Shown here in pieces: positions 16,685 to 25,407 of a DNA stretch of 64,000 nucleotides. The DNA comes from Chitinophaga pinensis (GTDB lineage Bacteria; Bacteroidota; Bacteroidia; UKL13-3). A model generated the notes under the pieces. The model saw only the letters and a program-made list of their open reading frames with translations. It was not told the origin of the DNA and ran no database searches. Numbering within the stretch: position 1 is the stretch's first letter; each line of letters begins with the position of its first letter. The stretch lies in contig CAMDHZ010000004.1 in assembly GCA_945898275.1 (NCBI GenBank), positions 1-64,000 on the forward strand, written 5' to 3'. The translations under genes and the position numbers were made by a program.

Positions 16685-17578
16685 ATGAGCGATTTGAAGT
16701 CGGCATTGATTAGCGGTGATAAAAGAGCTTTGGCGCGGGTGATTAGCTTGGTAGAAAACCAGCATCCACAAGCACTTGCTTTATTGCAAGATTTAGCGTT
16801 TAACCAGGCGCCGCTAATTGGTATTACTGGTCCGCCCGGTGCTGGTAAAAGCACACTCATTAATGCCTTATGTGGTTTTTGGTTGAACCAAGGATTAAAA
16901 GTTGGCATTGTAGCGGTTGACCCAAGTTCGCCTTTTAACCATGGCGCACTTATGGGAGATAGGCTGCGCATGAGCGAACATTTTCTGCACCCAAATCTGT
17001 TTATCAGAAGCATGGCCAGCCGAGGTAATTTAGGGGGTCTTTCTCCAAAGATTTTTGAGGTATGTGATTTATTTCGTGCAGCAGGTTTCGATAAAATTAT
17101 CATCGAAACGGTTGGTGTAGGCCAAAGTGAAGTTGAAATTGCAGGCTTGGCAGATACCACTGTTTTAGTGCTTGTTCCAGAAGCTGGCGATGATATTCAG
17201 GCCATAAAAAGTGGAATCATGGAAATTGGCGAAGTGTATGTGGTTAATAAATCAGATCGTGAAGGCGCCGATGTGTTTTACAAGAACTTGGTACTTTTGG
17301 CACATACCCATGCCACCCAAGAGTGGGAAACGCCTGTTATTAAAACTGTGGCGCAAAAAGATATTGGCATCGAAAGTTTGGTTCAAGCCATAGAAAACCA
17401 TAGAAAAGCGCCTATAAAATTGGCACAAAAGGCTCAATTGCTTGCAGCCAGAGCCATGATGATGATTGCTGGTTTGCGCACCAAAGACATCAGTCCAGAC
17501 GATTTAAGCAAAGAAATATTGCTTGGTTTGAACCAACCTAACTTCAACCTATATAAACTTGTGGCAGCATATGCCTAA
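16685..17578 (+). CDS. meaB: MeaB/ArgK-type GTPase, methylmalonyl-CoA mutase chaperone
   Basis: MeaB is a G3E-family GTPase that protects and loads cobalamin in methylmalonyl-CoA mutase. The P-loop GPPGAGKST is at residues 49-57, the DPSSP block near 79-83, the ETVGVGQSE switch region near 141-149 and NKSD at 188-191. At 297 residues it is shorter than the usual 320-340, lacking part of the C-terminal dimerisation arm. The mutase genes are not nearby. An exact motif copy lies 45-54 bp before the stop (17525-17534), reading Gly-Leu-Asn-Gln; a one-base-centre copy is at 16881-16889. Confidence 0.9.
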   Translation: MSDLKSALISGDKRALARVISLVENQHPQALALLQDLAFNQAPLIGITGPPGAGKSTLINALCGFWLNQGLKVGIVAVDPSSPFNHGALMGDRLRMSEHFLHPNLFIRSMASRGNLGGLSPKIFEVCDLFRAAGFDKIIIETVGVGQSEVEIAGLADTTVLVLVPEAGDDIQAIKSGIMEIGEVYVVNKSDREGADVFYKNLVLLAHTHATQEWETPVIKTVAQKDIGIESLVQAIENHRKAPIKLAQKAQLLAARAMMMIAGLRTKDISPDDLSKEILLGLNQPNFNLYKLVAAYA

Positions 17579-17599
17579 TAATAAATATAACTTAGTATC

Positions 17600-18502
17600 A
17601 TGAAAGTAAGCGGATTCTCCTATGTTAGAAACGGGTTAAATTATAATTACCCTTTTATTCAAGCCATAAAATCTATACTCCCTGTTTGCGATGAATTTGT
17701 AATTGCTGTTGGAGATTCAACTGATGGCACACGCGAGGCCATTGAAGCCATTGGGGATAATAAGATTCGCATTATAGATACTATTTGGGATGAAACCAAC
17801 CGCAAAAGCGGTAAAATTTTTGGACAACAAGCCAATATTGCTTTGAGAGAAACTACAGGAGATTGGGCCTTTCATATTCAGGCAGATGAGTGCATACATG
17901 AAAATGATTTGAATAAGATTTATGACTTTATAAAAAGGGCAGACAAAGATGAAAGGGTAGAAGGGCTGCTGTTTAACTTCCTTAACTTTTATGGAAGTTA
18001 CAAGTATTTAAATGGATCTAGATACCAACATACCAGAGAGGTAAGGGTAATAAGAAATCATCGAAATATTTATTCATATAAAGACTCTCAAGGCTTTAGA
18101 AGGTATCCTTCGTTTGTAGATTATGAGAAGGAGCACAAAGGATTTAAACTAAAAGTATTGGATACTCACTTACCTGTTTTTCATTATAATTATGTGCGCC
18201 GACCAGAAAACATGAGCAAGAAAGCAGAGTTCTTTGAAAAGTTTTGGCACAACGACCAATACTTAGAAAAGAAATATGTAGAAAAAAAAGCCTTTGATTA
18301 TTATAATGGTATTGATAGGGTTAAACTATTTCCTGGCACACACCCATCATTGTTAAAAAGTGAGGTAGATGCCGAGGATTGGGAGTTTGACCCAGCCAAA
18401 ATTACCAAGGTGATGCCTTTAAAAGACAAGGTAATTTACTTTATTGAAGATTTATTGCAGTATCGATTTGGGGATTATAAAAACTATGTGAAGATTGGAT
18501 AG
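17600..18502 (+). CDS. Glycosyltransferase family 2-like protein
   Basis: The 300-residue protein opens with KVSGFSYVRNGLNYNYPFI, typical of a GT2 subgroup that acts on surface or flagellar glycans, followed by the nucleotide-binding VIAVGDSTDGT and a QADECIHE acidic motif in place of the usual DxD. The C-terminal third is rich in Trp, Tyr and Lys. It stands alone between meaB and an oxidoreductase, so its acceptor is unknown. It starts 21 bp after meaB and is probably in the same transcript. Confidence 0.82.
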   Translation: MKVSGFSYVRNGLNYNYPFIQAIKSILPVCDEFVIAVGDSTDGTREAIEAIGDNKIRIIDTIWDETNRKSGKIFGQQANIALRETTGDWAFHIQADECIHENDLNKIYDFIKRADKDERVEGLLFNFLNFYGSYKYLNGSRYQHTREVRVIRNHRNIYSYKDSQGFRRYPSFVDYEKEHKGFKLKVLDTHLPVFHYNYVRRPENMSKKAEFFEKFWHNDQYLEKKYVEKKAFDYYNGIDRVKLFPGTHPSLLKSEVDAEDWEFDPAKITKVMPLKDKVIYFIEDLLQYRFGDYKNYVKIG

Positions 18503-18521
18503 TTAATAGTAAAAGTCCAAT

Positions 18522-19094
18522 ATGCGAATCTGTGTCATTTCGGGTAGTGCCCGAACCAACAATAACACCATAAGGGTAGCAAAGGCCATAGAACACGCCT
18601 TGCAATCAGAACACCAAGTTGTGGTAATCGATTTTATCCATTATGATATACCTTTAATTGCACAAGGAGGATTAAATGCTAATAATTTGAGCGCATTTCA
18701 GCAAAAGTTGGTTAAAGCAATGGATGAGGCGCATGTTGTTATTATGATTTCTCCAGAATACAACTGGAGCACAACACCAGAAATTTTAAACATGCTTCAC
18801 TTATTACCTAATAAGCCGTTGGCGCATTTGTTTAACAACAAGGTATTTTCATTTGTAGGGGTATCAACAGGGAAAGGAGGCAAAGCCCCTGCAATTCATT
18901 TGATGCAGATAGTAAATAAGTTAATCAGCTTTGGCGACCATGACTCATTTGTTTCATCTAGAATTTTCGAAGCCCATTTTACCAAGGAAGTATTAGACGA
19001 CGAAGGAAATAGTTTAGGTAACCCATTATTTGATAAAGGTTTAGAAGACTACTGCAATTACACCATGAGAATGGCGCATAGGTGGTTTAAGTAA
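18522..19094 (+). CDS. NADPH-dependent FMN reductase family protein
   Basis: The flavodoxin-like fold is indicated by the phosphate-binding loop SGSARTNNNTIRVAK (residues 6-20) and the SPEYNWSTTPEILNMLH motif near residue 80, the family's PEYN signature. Members reduce FMN, quinones or azo compounds with NAD(P)H. Length (190) is normal. It ends one base before the convergent gldH gene ends, leaving no spacer. Confidence 0.87.
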   Translation: MRICVISGSARTNNNTIRVAKAIEHALQSEHQVVVIDFIHYDIPLIAQGGLNANNLSAFQQKLVKAMDEAHVVIMISPEYNWSTTPEILNMLHLLPNKPLAHLFNNKVFSFVGVSTGKGGKAPAIHLMQIVNKLISFGDHDSFVSSRIFEAHFTKEVLDDEGNSLGNPLFDKGLEDYCNYTMRMAHRWFK

Positions 19095-19574
19095 TTACCT
19101 TGTTAAGGCCACATCTTCAACACGCATGCCAGCAGCCATAATATGTGGCAAGGTGTCTAGGCGCATATTTTGTTCTAAATCGAAATGGTATAAGCCTTTT
19201 TCTTTGAACCTAACCCTTTCCATAACAGGTAATTGAAAGTCGAACAAATCACCTAACCCTTTTCCCAACCATTTGCCATTCTCATTGATGAGCGTAAGTT
19301 CTCTTCTAAAGGAGGTATCTTTATTTCCAGGATTCCTTTGATGGAGCATTACAAAAAGATTACTAAAAGGATAATCATTTTCAGCCCTAACATTTACATA
19401 TACAGTATAAATACGATTGGTATCTTTAATTTCAAAATCAAAGCCCAACTTGTTTTTGTAATACCAGCCAGAAGCAGGGATTTCTTTATTTTCATCAATA
19501 ATTCGTGCTTTATCACAGCCACTTATGAGCAGCAAGCTAAATATGAAAAGCGCTAAAATCAATGTATGTCTCAT
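19095..19574 (-). CDS. gldH: Gliding motility lipoprotein GldH
   Basis: GldH is a lipoprotein needed for Bacteroidota gliding and for the type IX system in Flavobacterium. The signal peptide ends in a clear lipobox LLISGC with Cys20, and the mature protein follows the GldH pattern with WYYKNKLGFDFEIKDTNR and the C-terminal AGMRVEDVAL. It is translationally coupled to ricT by a 4-bp ATGA overlap. The holB-ricT-gldH order is common in this phylum. Its presence together with the sorted protein at 10.9 kb indicates a working T9SS. Confidence 0.92.
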   Translation of the reverse strand: MRHTLILALFIFSLLLISGCDKARIIDENKEIPASGWYYKNKLGFDFEIKDTNRIYTVYVNVRAENDYPFSNLFVMLHQRNPGNKDTSFRRELTLINENGKWLGKGLGDLFDFQLPVMERVRFKEKGLYHFDLEQNMRLDTLPHIMAAGMRVEDVALTR

Positions 19575-20899
19575 GTTGGGTTTTCTGGTTTTGGTTTATT
19601 TGGGTTATTTCTATTTGGGTTGTTATAAGGTCTGTTTGGCCTATTATTTCTATTGTTTTGAGGAGGCCTATTTCTGTTGTCCTGAGGTTTATTATCAGCA
19701 ACAGGTCTTTCTCCCTGTGGTCTATCTTGTTGTACTTTGGGTGGATTCTGATTTCTTGGTCCTTGCCCTTGTTGTGGCCTATTGTTTCCTTTTCCTTTAC
19801 GTTTACGGTCGCGTTCATCTAAACGTGTTAAACTGCCCGTACCCATATCATTTTTGAATTCAAGTTCGCCTTTTTCAGTTTTAAGTTGTTTCTTTTCCTG
19901 AACCAAAAGTGGTGGGAATTCGCCTTTTCTGTTTAAACTCTGAATGTTTCGGACTTCAGCAACAGGTAGGTTTAGCCACTCTCCTCCAGCTTCTGTAAAA
20001 GGGGCAAACCACATCACCCGCTTCAAAATATCTGTTTTTACTTGCTTGTAAACACGGTTATCTTCAAAAGTTAAACTTATGTTGTTTTCATCAGGGAATT
20101 CTTTTAAAGCCTCAAGATAAGAGTCGAGCTCAAAGTTTAAGCAGCATTTTAATTTGCCACACTGACCACTTAACTTAAGTGGGTTCAAAGAAAGATTTTG
20201 GTAACGTGCTGCACTGGTATTAACCAATTTAAAATCAGTGAGCCAAGTGCTGCAACAAAGCTCTCTGCCACAAGACCCAATTCCACCTAATCTTGCTGCT
20301 TCTTGTCTATATCCAATTTGACGCATTTCTATACGAACCTTGAACGAGTCTGCTAACTTTTTAATCAACTCCCTAAAATCCACACGCTCATCTGCTGTAT
20401 AGAAAAAAGTAGCTTTTCTGCGGTCTCCTTGGTATTCAACATCACTAAGCTTCATACTCAAACCAAGTTCCATTGCTATACTTCTGGCTTTGTACATGGT
20501 AGGAACCTCAAGTTCTTTATTTTCTTTATGCTTGGTTATATCAGCTTCGTTGGCTTTGCGTAATATCTTTTTGAAATCGGTATCAAATTCACTGCGGTTA
20601 TACTTTTTTAACTGCAAGCGAACAAGCTCTCCTTTTAGGTTTACTTTCCCAATATCGTAGCCATTTTCAACCTCTACTACTACATATTCATTGATGAAGA
20701 AGTCGTTTAAATTATTCGCTTTATAAAATTCTTTTCTAGTGCCTTTGAATTGTACTTCAACAATATCAAATGGTTTCATATGTGGCGGCAAGTCCATTTC
20801 TGCCAACCAATCATAGGTATTTAATTTGTTACATCCACCGCTGCTACAGCCTCCACTGCAACCTCCACCAGTGCTACAACCACCTGATCCACATCCCAT
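19571..20899 (-). CDS. ricT: RicT/YaaT-type PSP1 domain protein with Cys-rich N-terminus
   Basis: The PSP1 domain covers about residues 40-320, with the two Cys clusters CGRELCC and CGKLKCC that are diagnostic of YaaT/RicT. In Bacillus RicT belongs to an Fe-S complex affecting RNA maturation. The first 23 residues are almost only Gly, Ser and Cys, with Cys at 3, 8, 14, 18 and 23, a likely metal or Fe-S site. The last 80 residues are a disordered Asn/Pro/Arg/Gln tail (RNRPPQNNRNNRPNRP), probably RNA-binding. Encoded between holB (64 bp upstream) and gldH (4-bp overlap). Confidence 0.88.
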   Translation of the reverse strand: MGCGSGGCSTGGGCSGGCSSGGCNKLNTYDWLAEMDLPPHMKPFDIVEVQFKGTRKEFYKANNLNDFFINEYVVVEVENGYDIGKVNLKGELVRLQLKKYNRSEFDTDFKKILRKANEADITKHKENKELEVPTMYKARSIAMELGLSMKLSDVEYQGDRRKATFFYTADERVDFRELIKKLADSFKVRIEMRQIGYRQEAARLGGIGSCGRELCCSTWLTDFKLVNTSAARYQNLSLNPLKLSGQCGKLKCCLNFELDSYLEALKEFPDENNISLTFEDNRVYKQVKTDILKRVMWFAPFTEAGGEWLNLPVAEVRNIQSLNRKGEFPPLLVQEKKQLKTEKGELEFKNDMGTGSLTRLDERDRKRKGKGNNRPQQGQGPRNQNPPKVQQDRPQGERPVADNKPQDNRNRPPQNNRNNRPNRPYNNPNRNNPNKPKPENPT

Positions 20900-20933
20900 A
20901 CTATTTATATTTTTTTAACAAAGTAGGTTCAAC

Positions 20934-20953
20934 AATAAAACCGCTAATGCGGT
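20934..20953 (-). terminator. Short hairpin between holB and ricT (weak terminator)
   Basis: On the minus strand ACCGC-ATTA-GCGGT is followed by TTTTATT, directly after the holB stop codon. The 5-bp stem is short, so it may only attenuate. Confidence 0.45.
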
Positions 20954-20963
20954 CCTTTAAAAA

Positions 20964-22085
20964 TTAAGCATACTTTGGAGCGTGCTTTAATTGACCGCCA
21001 ATATACAAAGAAAGATTCAAAAACAGGATTTTAACATTCGCATTCCGCTCGGCCTGATTCACAGCTTCATCTAAACTTTGAAGGATGGCGCTTAGGTTAT
21101 CTTGATTGATAAATGCAGAAAACTTAGTAATAAAGGCCAGTTCTTCGGCATTAACCCTGAGAAGTTTTGCATCTCCATACTTGTAAATAAATGCGGCACG
21201 CATCATTTGAGAGGTATAACCCATAAAGTTTTTTACATATTCTCTACCCGTTTCATTTATTTCATCAACCCATTTTTGTAATTCATCTACCTTACCCGCA
21301 AAACAACAGCGCATCCAAACACTGTACCTTTCAAAATAGCCATCATGTCCAGATTGAAGTAAAGACAATGCCATATTATAATTTCCGTCGCTCAAACGAG
21401 CAATGTCGCTGGCTTTTTGATAATCGCATTGGTGAAATTGTATTAATGCACTACTTATTTCTTCATCTAAAAGCTTTGGTATTTTTATGGTTTGAGCACG
21501 ACTAAGTATCGTTGGTAGAATTTTTTCTGTGTTTGAACCAACCAAAATAATTAGTGTACCTACAGGAGGTTCCTCTAAGAGTTTTAAAAGTATATTTCCC
21601 TCTTTAACCAATAATTCAGGTTGCCAGATAATTTGGGTTTTATACTTTGCTTCATAGCTAGTTAAGGCAAGCCTGTGAATGATATCCCGGCACTCATCAG
21701 CAGTAATGTTTCCTTGCTTGTTTGCTTTTGTGTCTAAGGTGTTCAACCAATCAAAATCATTGAGATATGGGTTTTTTAGAAACTCTTCTCGCCATTCTTC
21801 AGCAAGCTCATTGCTCTTTTTAATTGGAGAAATGGTTGGTATCGTAAAATGCAAATCGGGATGTATTAGTTTTTCAAACTTTATACAACTAGCACATTCT
21901 CCACAACTATCATCTTCTAATGGGTTCAAACAGTTAATGTATTGAGAAAAAGCTACTGCTAATGCTAAATTACCTGAGCCTTGAGGGCCTACAAATAGTT
22001 GCGTATGGCTTATTCTACGGGCATTTACTAAGCTTATTAATTTTGTTTTTAGCTCTTTTTGCCCAATTATTTCTTTAAATCGCAT
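20964..22085 (-). CDS. holB: DNA polymerase III delta-prime subunit (clamp loader)
   Basis: The AAA+ clamp-loader fold is shown by the N-terminal FKEIIGQKELKTKLISL, the zinc-binding CLN…CGECASC cluster (Cys near residues 50-66) and LLKLLEEPPVGTLIILVGSN. The Walker A position reads GPQGSGNLA, without the Lys, so this subunit probably does not hydrolyse ATP, as in other delta-prime proteins. Length 373. It diverges from the zinc-ribbon gene with a 102-bp spacer rich in TTAATTAA-like palindromes. Confidence 0.9.
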   Translation of the reverse strand: MRFKEIIGQKELKTKLISLVNARRISHTQLFVGPQGSGNLALAVAFSQYINCLNPLEDDSCGECASCIKFEKLIHPDLHFTIPTISPIKKSNELAEEWREEFLKNPYLNDFDWLNTLDTKANKQGNITADECRDIIHRLALTSYEAKYKTQIIWQPELLVKEGNILLKLLEEPPVGTLIILVGSNTEKILPTILSRAQTIKIPKLLDEEISSALIQFHQCDYQKASDIARLSDGNYNMALSLLQSGHDGYFERYSVWMRCCFAGKVDELQKWVDEINETGREYVKNFMGYTSQMMRAAFIYKYGDAKLLRVNAEELAFITKFSAFINQDNLSAILQSLDEAVNQAERNANVKILFLNLSLYIGGQLKHAPKYA

Positions 22086-22187
22086 AATTTATCATTCTTA
22101 CAATTACTATAATATAACTTAATTAAGACTTAATTGACAGAAGTCATTAAATTTTTATTAAGTTAATGTTTACATTCGTACAAATAT

Positions 22188-22370
22188 ATGGGAGGTCAGA
22201 TAATAAAATATAAACTGCATGCTCATTGTCCAAATTGTGGTTCATGGGACTTGGAGAGAGTTAAAAGACCTTTCTGGGCACATTTCTTTTTTTTCTTTTT
22301 GAACCTAAAAACCTTTTGGTGTAGAAAATGCTTCAGCATCATTACTTGTTTAAAGAAGGACGAGAATTAA
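22188..22370 (+). CDS. Small zinc-ribbon-like protein with hydrophobic segment
   Basis: This 60-residue reading frame has paired CxxC knuckles at Cys14/Cys17 and Cys45/Cys48, separated by a Phe-rich stretch (AHFFFFFLNL, 31-40) that could insert in a membrane. The spacing suggests a zinc ribbon. It has its own spacer upstream and ends 47 bp before the fucosidase gene. No family name is certain; it is supported by the metal-site geometry and clean start, not by a known homologue. Confidence 0.6.
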   Translation: MGGQIIKYKLHAHCPNCGSWDLERVKRPFWAHFFFFFLNLKTFWCRKCFSIITCLKKDEN

Positions 22371-22417
22371 ATTGCCTTTATTATCTTAATTAATATATTG
22401 CCTTTTCATTTATTTAT

Positions 22418-23893
22418 ATGAAAAGGCTTAAGATACTTATTTTATTTACTCTTTTTGCATGTACTACTTTTGCTCAACACAGCGAAGAAGAAAAATATGT
22501 TCACGAAACAGATTCTTTGGCACTGCTTCAAATCAAAGCGTGGCAAGGTTTAAAATTTGGTTTGCTGATGCATTGGGGACCTTACAGCCAGTGGGGCATT
22601 GTAGAATCTTGGTCCATTTGCCCAGAAGAATACGGCTGGTGCGAGCGAAAAATGGGTAAAAATCCAGGAAATTATTTTGCCTACAAAGCCGAATACGAAA
22701 ACTTAAAAGCTACGTTTAATCCAGTTCGGTTCAACCCAGAACAATGGGCTTTAGCAGCTAAAAATGCTGGAATGCGTTATGTGGTTTTTACCACCAAACA
22801 CCATGATGGATTCTCTATGTTTGACTCTAAACTTACAGATTATAAAATTACTGATTCATCTTGTGCCTTTGCAAATCACCCTAAAAAGAACATTACCTTA
22901 GAGATATTTAATGCTTTTCGAAACCAAGGACTTTGGACTGGAGCTTATTTTAGTAAACCAGATTGGCATCACCCAAATTATTGGGATAGTATGTACCCTC
23001 CAAGAGATAGAAATGTAAATTATGAGCCAGAGTCAAATCCCGAAAAATGGAATAAATATGTTGATTTTACCCATGGACAAATTTTCGAGTTGCTAAAGGA
23101 TTATGGAAAAGTAAATATCCTTTGGTTGGATGGAGGATGGGTTTCTAAAAAATCTAAAATTGAAATTGAATCGTGGTATGACGAACAGTTTAAAGAAAGT
23201 AAAAATGGATATGTTTTTCATAGAAACATCAACCAAGATATAAGAATGGATGAATTGGTGGCAAAGGCAAGAGTGATGCAGCCAGGACTAATTGTAGTGG
23301 ATAGGGCGGTTTATGGAAAAAACCAAAATTACCTTACACCAGAAAATCGAGTTCCTGCTAAGGAATTGCCTTATCCATGGGAAAGTTGCATAATTTCTGG
23401 AGGTGGTTGGGCACATACACCAAATGCCAAATATATGAGTGGAAGAGAAGGAATTCACTTATTGGTGAATATCGTTTCAAAAGGAGGTAATTTATTGTTA
23501 AACATTGCGCCAACTCCCGAAGGGGAATGGCAGCAAGGAGCTTACCAATTACTCGAAGCCTATGGAGAATGGATGAAAGTAAATGAAAGTGCTATCTACA
23601 ACACAAACACCTTAGCTCCTTATAAAGAAAACCAAGTTTGCTTTACACAAGATTCCATAGGTAGAACAAACTTTATCTACCTACAAGATAAGAACGAAAC
23701 TTCCATACCTTCTCAAATTAGGATTGAATCACATTGCCCAAAGTCGGGCTCCACTGTAACTTTGCTTGGGTCAAGTCAAAAACTTAAGTGGAAGAAAAAT
23801 GGCAATGGCTGTATCATTTATATTCCAAATTCACTTAAGAATAAAATGCCTTGCAAATATGCTTGGGTTTTTAGGGCAGAAGCAATTAAGTAA
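22418..23893 (+). CDS. Secreted GH29 alpha-L-fucosidase (first copy)
   Basis: This retaining glycosidase releases L-fucose from glycans. A signal peptide (KRLKILILFTLFACTTFA) precedes the (beta/alpha)8 domain, which begins LKFGLLMHWGPYSQWG. The conserved TKHHDGFSMFD is at about 126-136 and the nucleophile is Asp238 in ILWLDGGW. The C-terminal sandwich domain is short. Length 491. With the second fucosidase, the mutarotase, FucP and the kinase fusion it forms a fucose locus. Its sequence differs strongly from the second copy (SGG and Trp-rich loops), so the two may cut different linkages. Confidence 0.93.
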   Translation: MKRLKILILFTLFACTTFAQHSEEEKYVHETDSLALLQIKAWQGLKFGLLMHWGPYSQWGIVESWSICPEEYGWCERKMGKNPGNYFAYKAEYENLKATFNPVRFNPEQWALAAKNAGMRYVVFTTKHHDGFSMFDSKLTDYKITDSSCAFANHPKKNITLEIFNAFRNQGLWTGAYFSKPDWHHPNYWDSMYPPRDRNVNYEPESNPEKWNKYVDFTHGQIFELLKDYGKVNILWLDGGWVSKKSKIEIESWYDEQFKESKNGYVFHRNINQDIRMDELVAKARVMQPGLIVVDRAVYGKNQNYLTPENRVPAKELPYPWESCIISGGGWAHTPNAKYMSGREGIHLLVNIVSKGGNLLLNIAPTPEGEWQQGAYQLLEAYGEWMKVNESAIYNTNTLAPYKENQVCFTQDSIGRTNFIYLQDKNETSIPSQIRIESHCPKSGSTVTLLGSSQKLKWKKNGNGCIIYIPNSLKNKMPCKYAWVFRAEAIK

Positions 23894-23900
23894 AGGTTAA

Positions 23901-24230
23901 TTATAACCTAAAAATCTGTTCCATTAGCATCCATTTTTCGCCATCTTTTGCCCCTGGTAGCGCTTGCTGATAATTCCACATTAAGCTTTCCCATGCTTGC
24001 ACTTTAGGATTGCTTTGGTCTTGTAAATTCTTTTGCTCGAAACTAAAATCATCGTTTGTTTCTAGTAACAGCACCAAACGGTTTTGTACTCGGTAAATAT
24101 CACATTGATGTATACCACTTGCTTTAATTTGCGCTAATACCTCTGGCCAAACTGCTTTGTGATGGGCCTCATAGGCGGCTATGAGCGCTTGATCAGGTTT
24201 TAGGTCCAAAGCCAATACAAATTTTTTCAT
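23901..24230 (-). CDS. L-rhamnose/L-fucose mutarotase family protein (DUF718)
   Basis: The family interconverts alpha and beta anomers of deoxy-hexoses so that transporters and enzymes can use them. The signature is AYEAHHKAVWPEVLAQI with the active-site His pair near residues 19-20, and the LMWNYQQALPG and MLMEQIF blocks follow. I take the ATG at 24230 (MKKFVLAL), one base after the fucP stop codon; the longer frame up to 24335 only extends into fucP and has no family match. In this setting L-fucose is the probable substrate. Convergent with the first fucosidase gene, with 7 bp between. Confidence 0.88.
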   Translation of the reverse strand: MKKFVLALDLKPDQALIAAYEAHHKAVWPEVLAQIKASGIHQCDIYRVQNRLVLLLETNDDFSFEQKNLQDQSNPKVQAWESLMWNYQQALPGAKDGEKWMLMEQIFRL

Positions 24231-24231
24231 G

Positions 24232-25407
24232 TCAATTTTCTTTTGGTAATTTCCAAGCAAACCAAGCAATAATTGCAAAGCAAAACATAGGAACTGTAAA
24301 GGCAAAATTAATGGTAGCAACATCTGAAATCGCACCCATTATTACAGGCAAAATTGCTCCGCCTACAATAGTCATTATAATTAGCGGTGAACCAAATCTG
24401 GTGTCTGTTCCAAGACCTTTTATACCTGCTGCAAAAATACTAGGAAACATAATTGACATGAAAAATTCTGTACCCATTAAAGCATAAATAGCCCAAAAGT
24501 CTTTTCCAAAAACTACGCCTGTAAGCAGTAGTATATTAAGCATGCTATACAGAAAAAGTAATGTCTTGGTTTGCATTACCTTTAGCAATGCTGCTCCTAA
24601 AAATCTTCCTACCATAAACAACAACAATGCGGCTGATAAGTACAATGCTGCTTTTTCATTACTCATTTGTGTTTGCGATACACAAAAGCGTATAAAAAAG
24701 CTGCCAATCCCAACTTGTGCACCAACATAAAAAAATTGAGCAATTAATGCACTACGCAATTGAGGATAACCCAACAAACGCTTAAGCGAAAATGCTTGTG
24801 TTTCCTTTTCTTGCTTAGCTTTTGGTAATTGTATTTTAATGAAAATTATCATCACAATTAACACGATTATTCCAATGATAAGATAAGGGATGCGCACACC
24901 TAGCGCATCTCCGCTGCTATCTGAAAGAATAAATTTACTTCCAAAAAGGGCAGCTAATGTTGCACCTAGGCCATTAAATGCCTGCGCAAAGTTTAGTCGC
25001 TGTGATGCTGTTTCTGGCGCTCCTAAAATGCTAACATATGGATTAGCTGCTGTTTCTAGAAATGTAATGCCTGTTGCAATGATAAACAGGCCTAGCAAAA
25101 AGAGAGGATATGAAACCAGTGTTGCCGCAGGGTAAAAAACAAAAGCGCCCAATGAAAACAGCAATAGTCCAAATACAATGGTGTTTTGATACCCGTATTT
25201 TTTTATGATAAAACCTGCAGGCAAGGCCATAAAGAAATAGGCCAAGTAAAAGCTAGAATCCACTAATGCAGATTGCATATCGTTGAGAGAACAAGCATTT
25301 TTTAAATGGGGAATGAGAATAGGATTTAAGTTATGCGCCAAGGCCCACAAGAAAAACAAACTGAAAATTGCCATCAATGGCAATGTTTGATGTAGCTTAT
25401 TTTTCAT
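24232..25407 (-). CDS. fucP: L-fucose:H+ symporter, FucP-type MFS permease
   Basis: A 12-segment major-facilitator protein of about 391 residues. The N-terminal PLMAIFSLFFLWALAHNLNPILIPHL is the classic FucP opening (FFxWG-like, with NLN/PhL), and TFLETAANPYVSILGAPETASQRLNFAQ is the family's strongest signature, with the Asn-Pro-Tyr and Arg needed for sugar recognition. Start: an ATG at 25407 shares its A with the TGA of the upstream kinase gene (TGATG), giving translational coupling; an alternative ATG is at 25413. Function as fucose importer is well supported by neighbours. Confidence 0.92.
   Translation of the reverse strand: MKNKLHQTLPLMAIFSLFFLWALAHNLNPILIPHLKNACSLNDMQSALVDSSFYLAYFFMALPAGFIIKKYGYQNTIVFGLLLFSLGAFVFYPAATLVSYPLFLLGLFIIATGITFLETAANPYVSILGAPETASQRLNFAQAFNGLGATLAALFGSKFILSDSSGDALGVRIPYLIIGIIVLIVMIIFIKIQLPKAKQEKETQAFSLKRLLGYPQLRSALIAQFFYVGAQVGIGSFFIRFCVSQTQMSNEKAALYLSAALLLFMVGRFLGAALLKVMQTKTLLFLYSMLNILLLTGVVFGKDFWAIYALMGTEFFMSIMFPSIFAAGIKGLGTDTRFGSPLIIMTIVGGAILPVIMGAISDVATINFAFTVPMFCFAIIAWFAWKLPKEN

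Noticed and set aside
16675-17160. Antisense frame of 161 codons opposite meaB
   Set aside because: It is the mirror of the meaB GTPase gene; its composition follows the third-codon pattern of meaB and it has no domain.
19571-19860. Low-complexity stretch that looks like a tandem repeat
   Set aside because: It encodes the Asn/Pro/Arg tail of RicT; no regular unit length is visible in the DNA.
24231-24335. N-terminal extension of the mutarotase (hydrophobic, signal-like)
   Set aside because: It is the out-of-frame reading of the fucP 3' end; the ATG at 24230 directly after the fucP stop codon fits the family.
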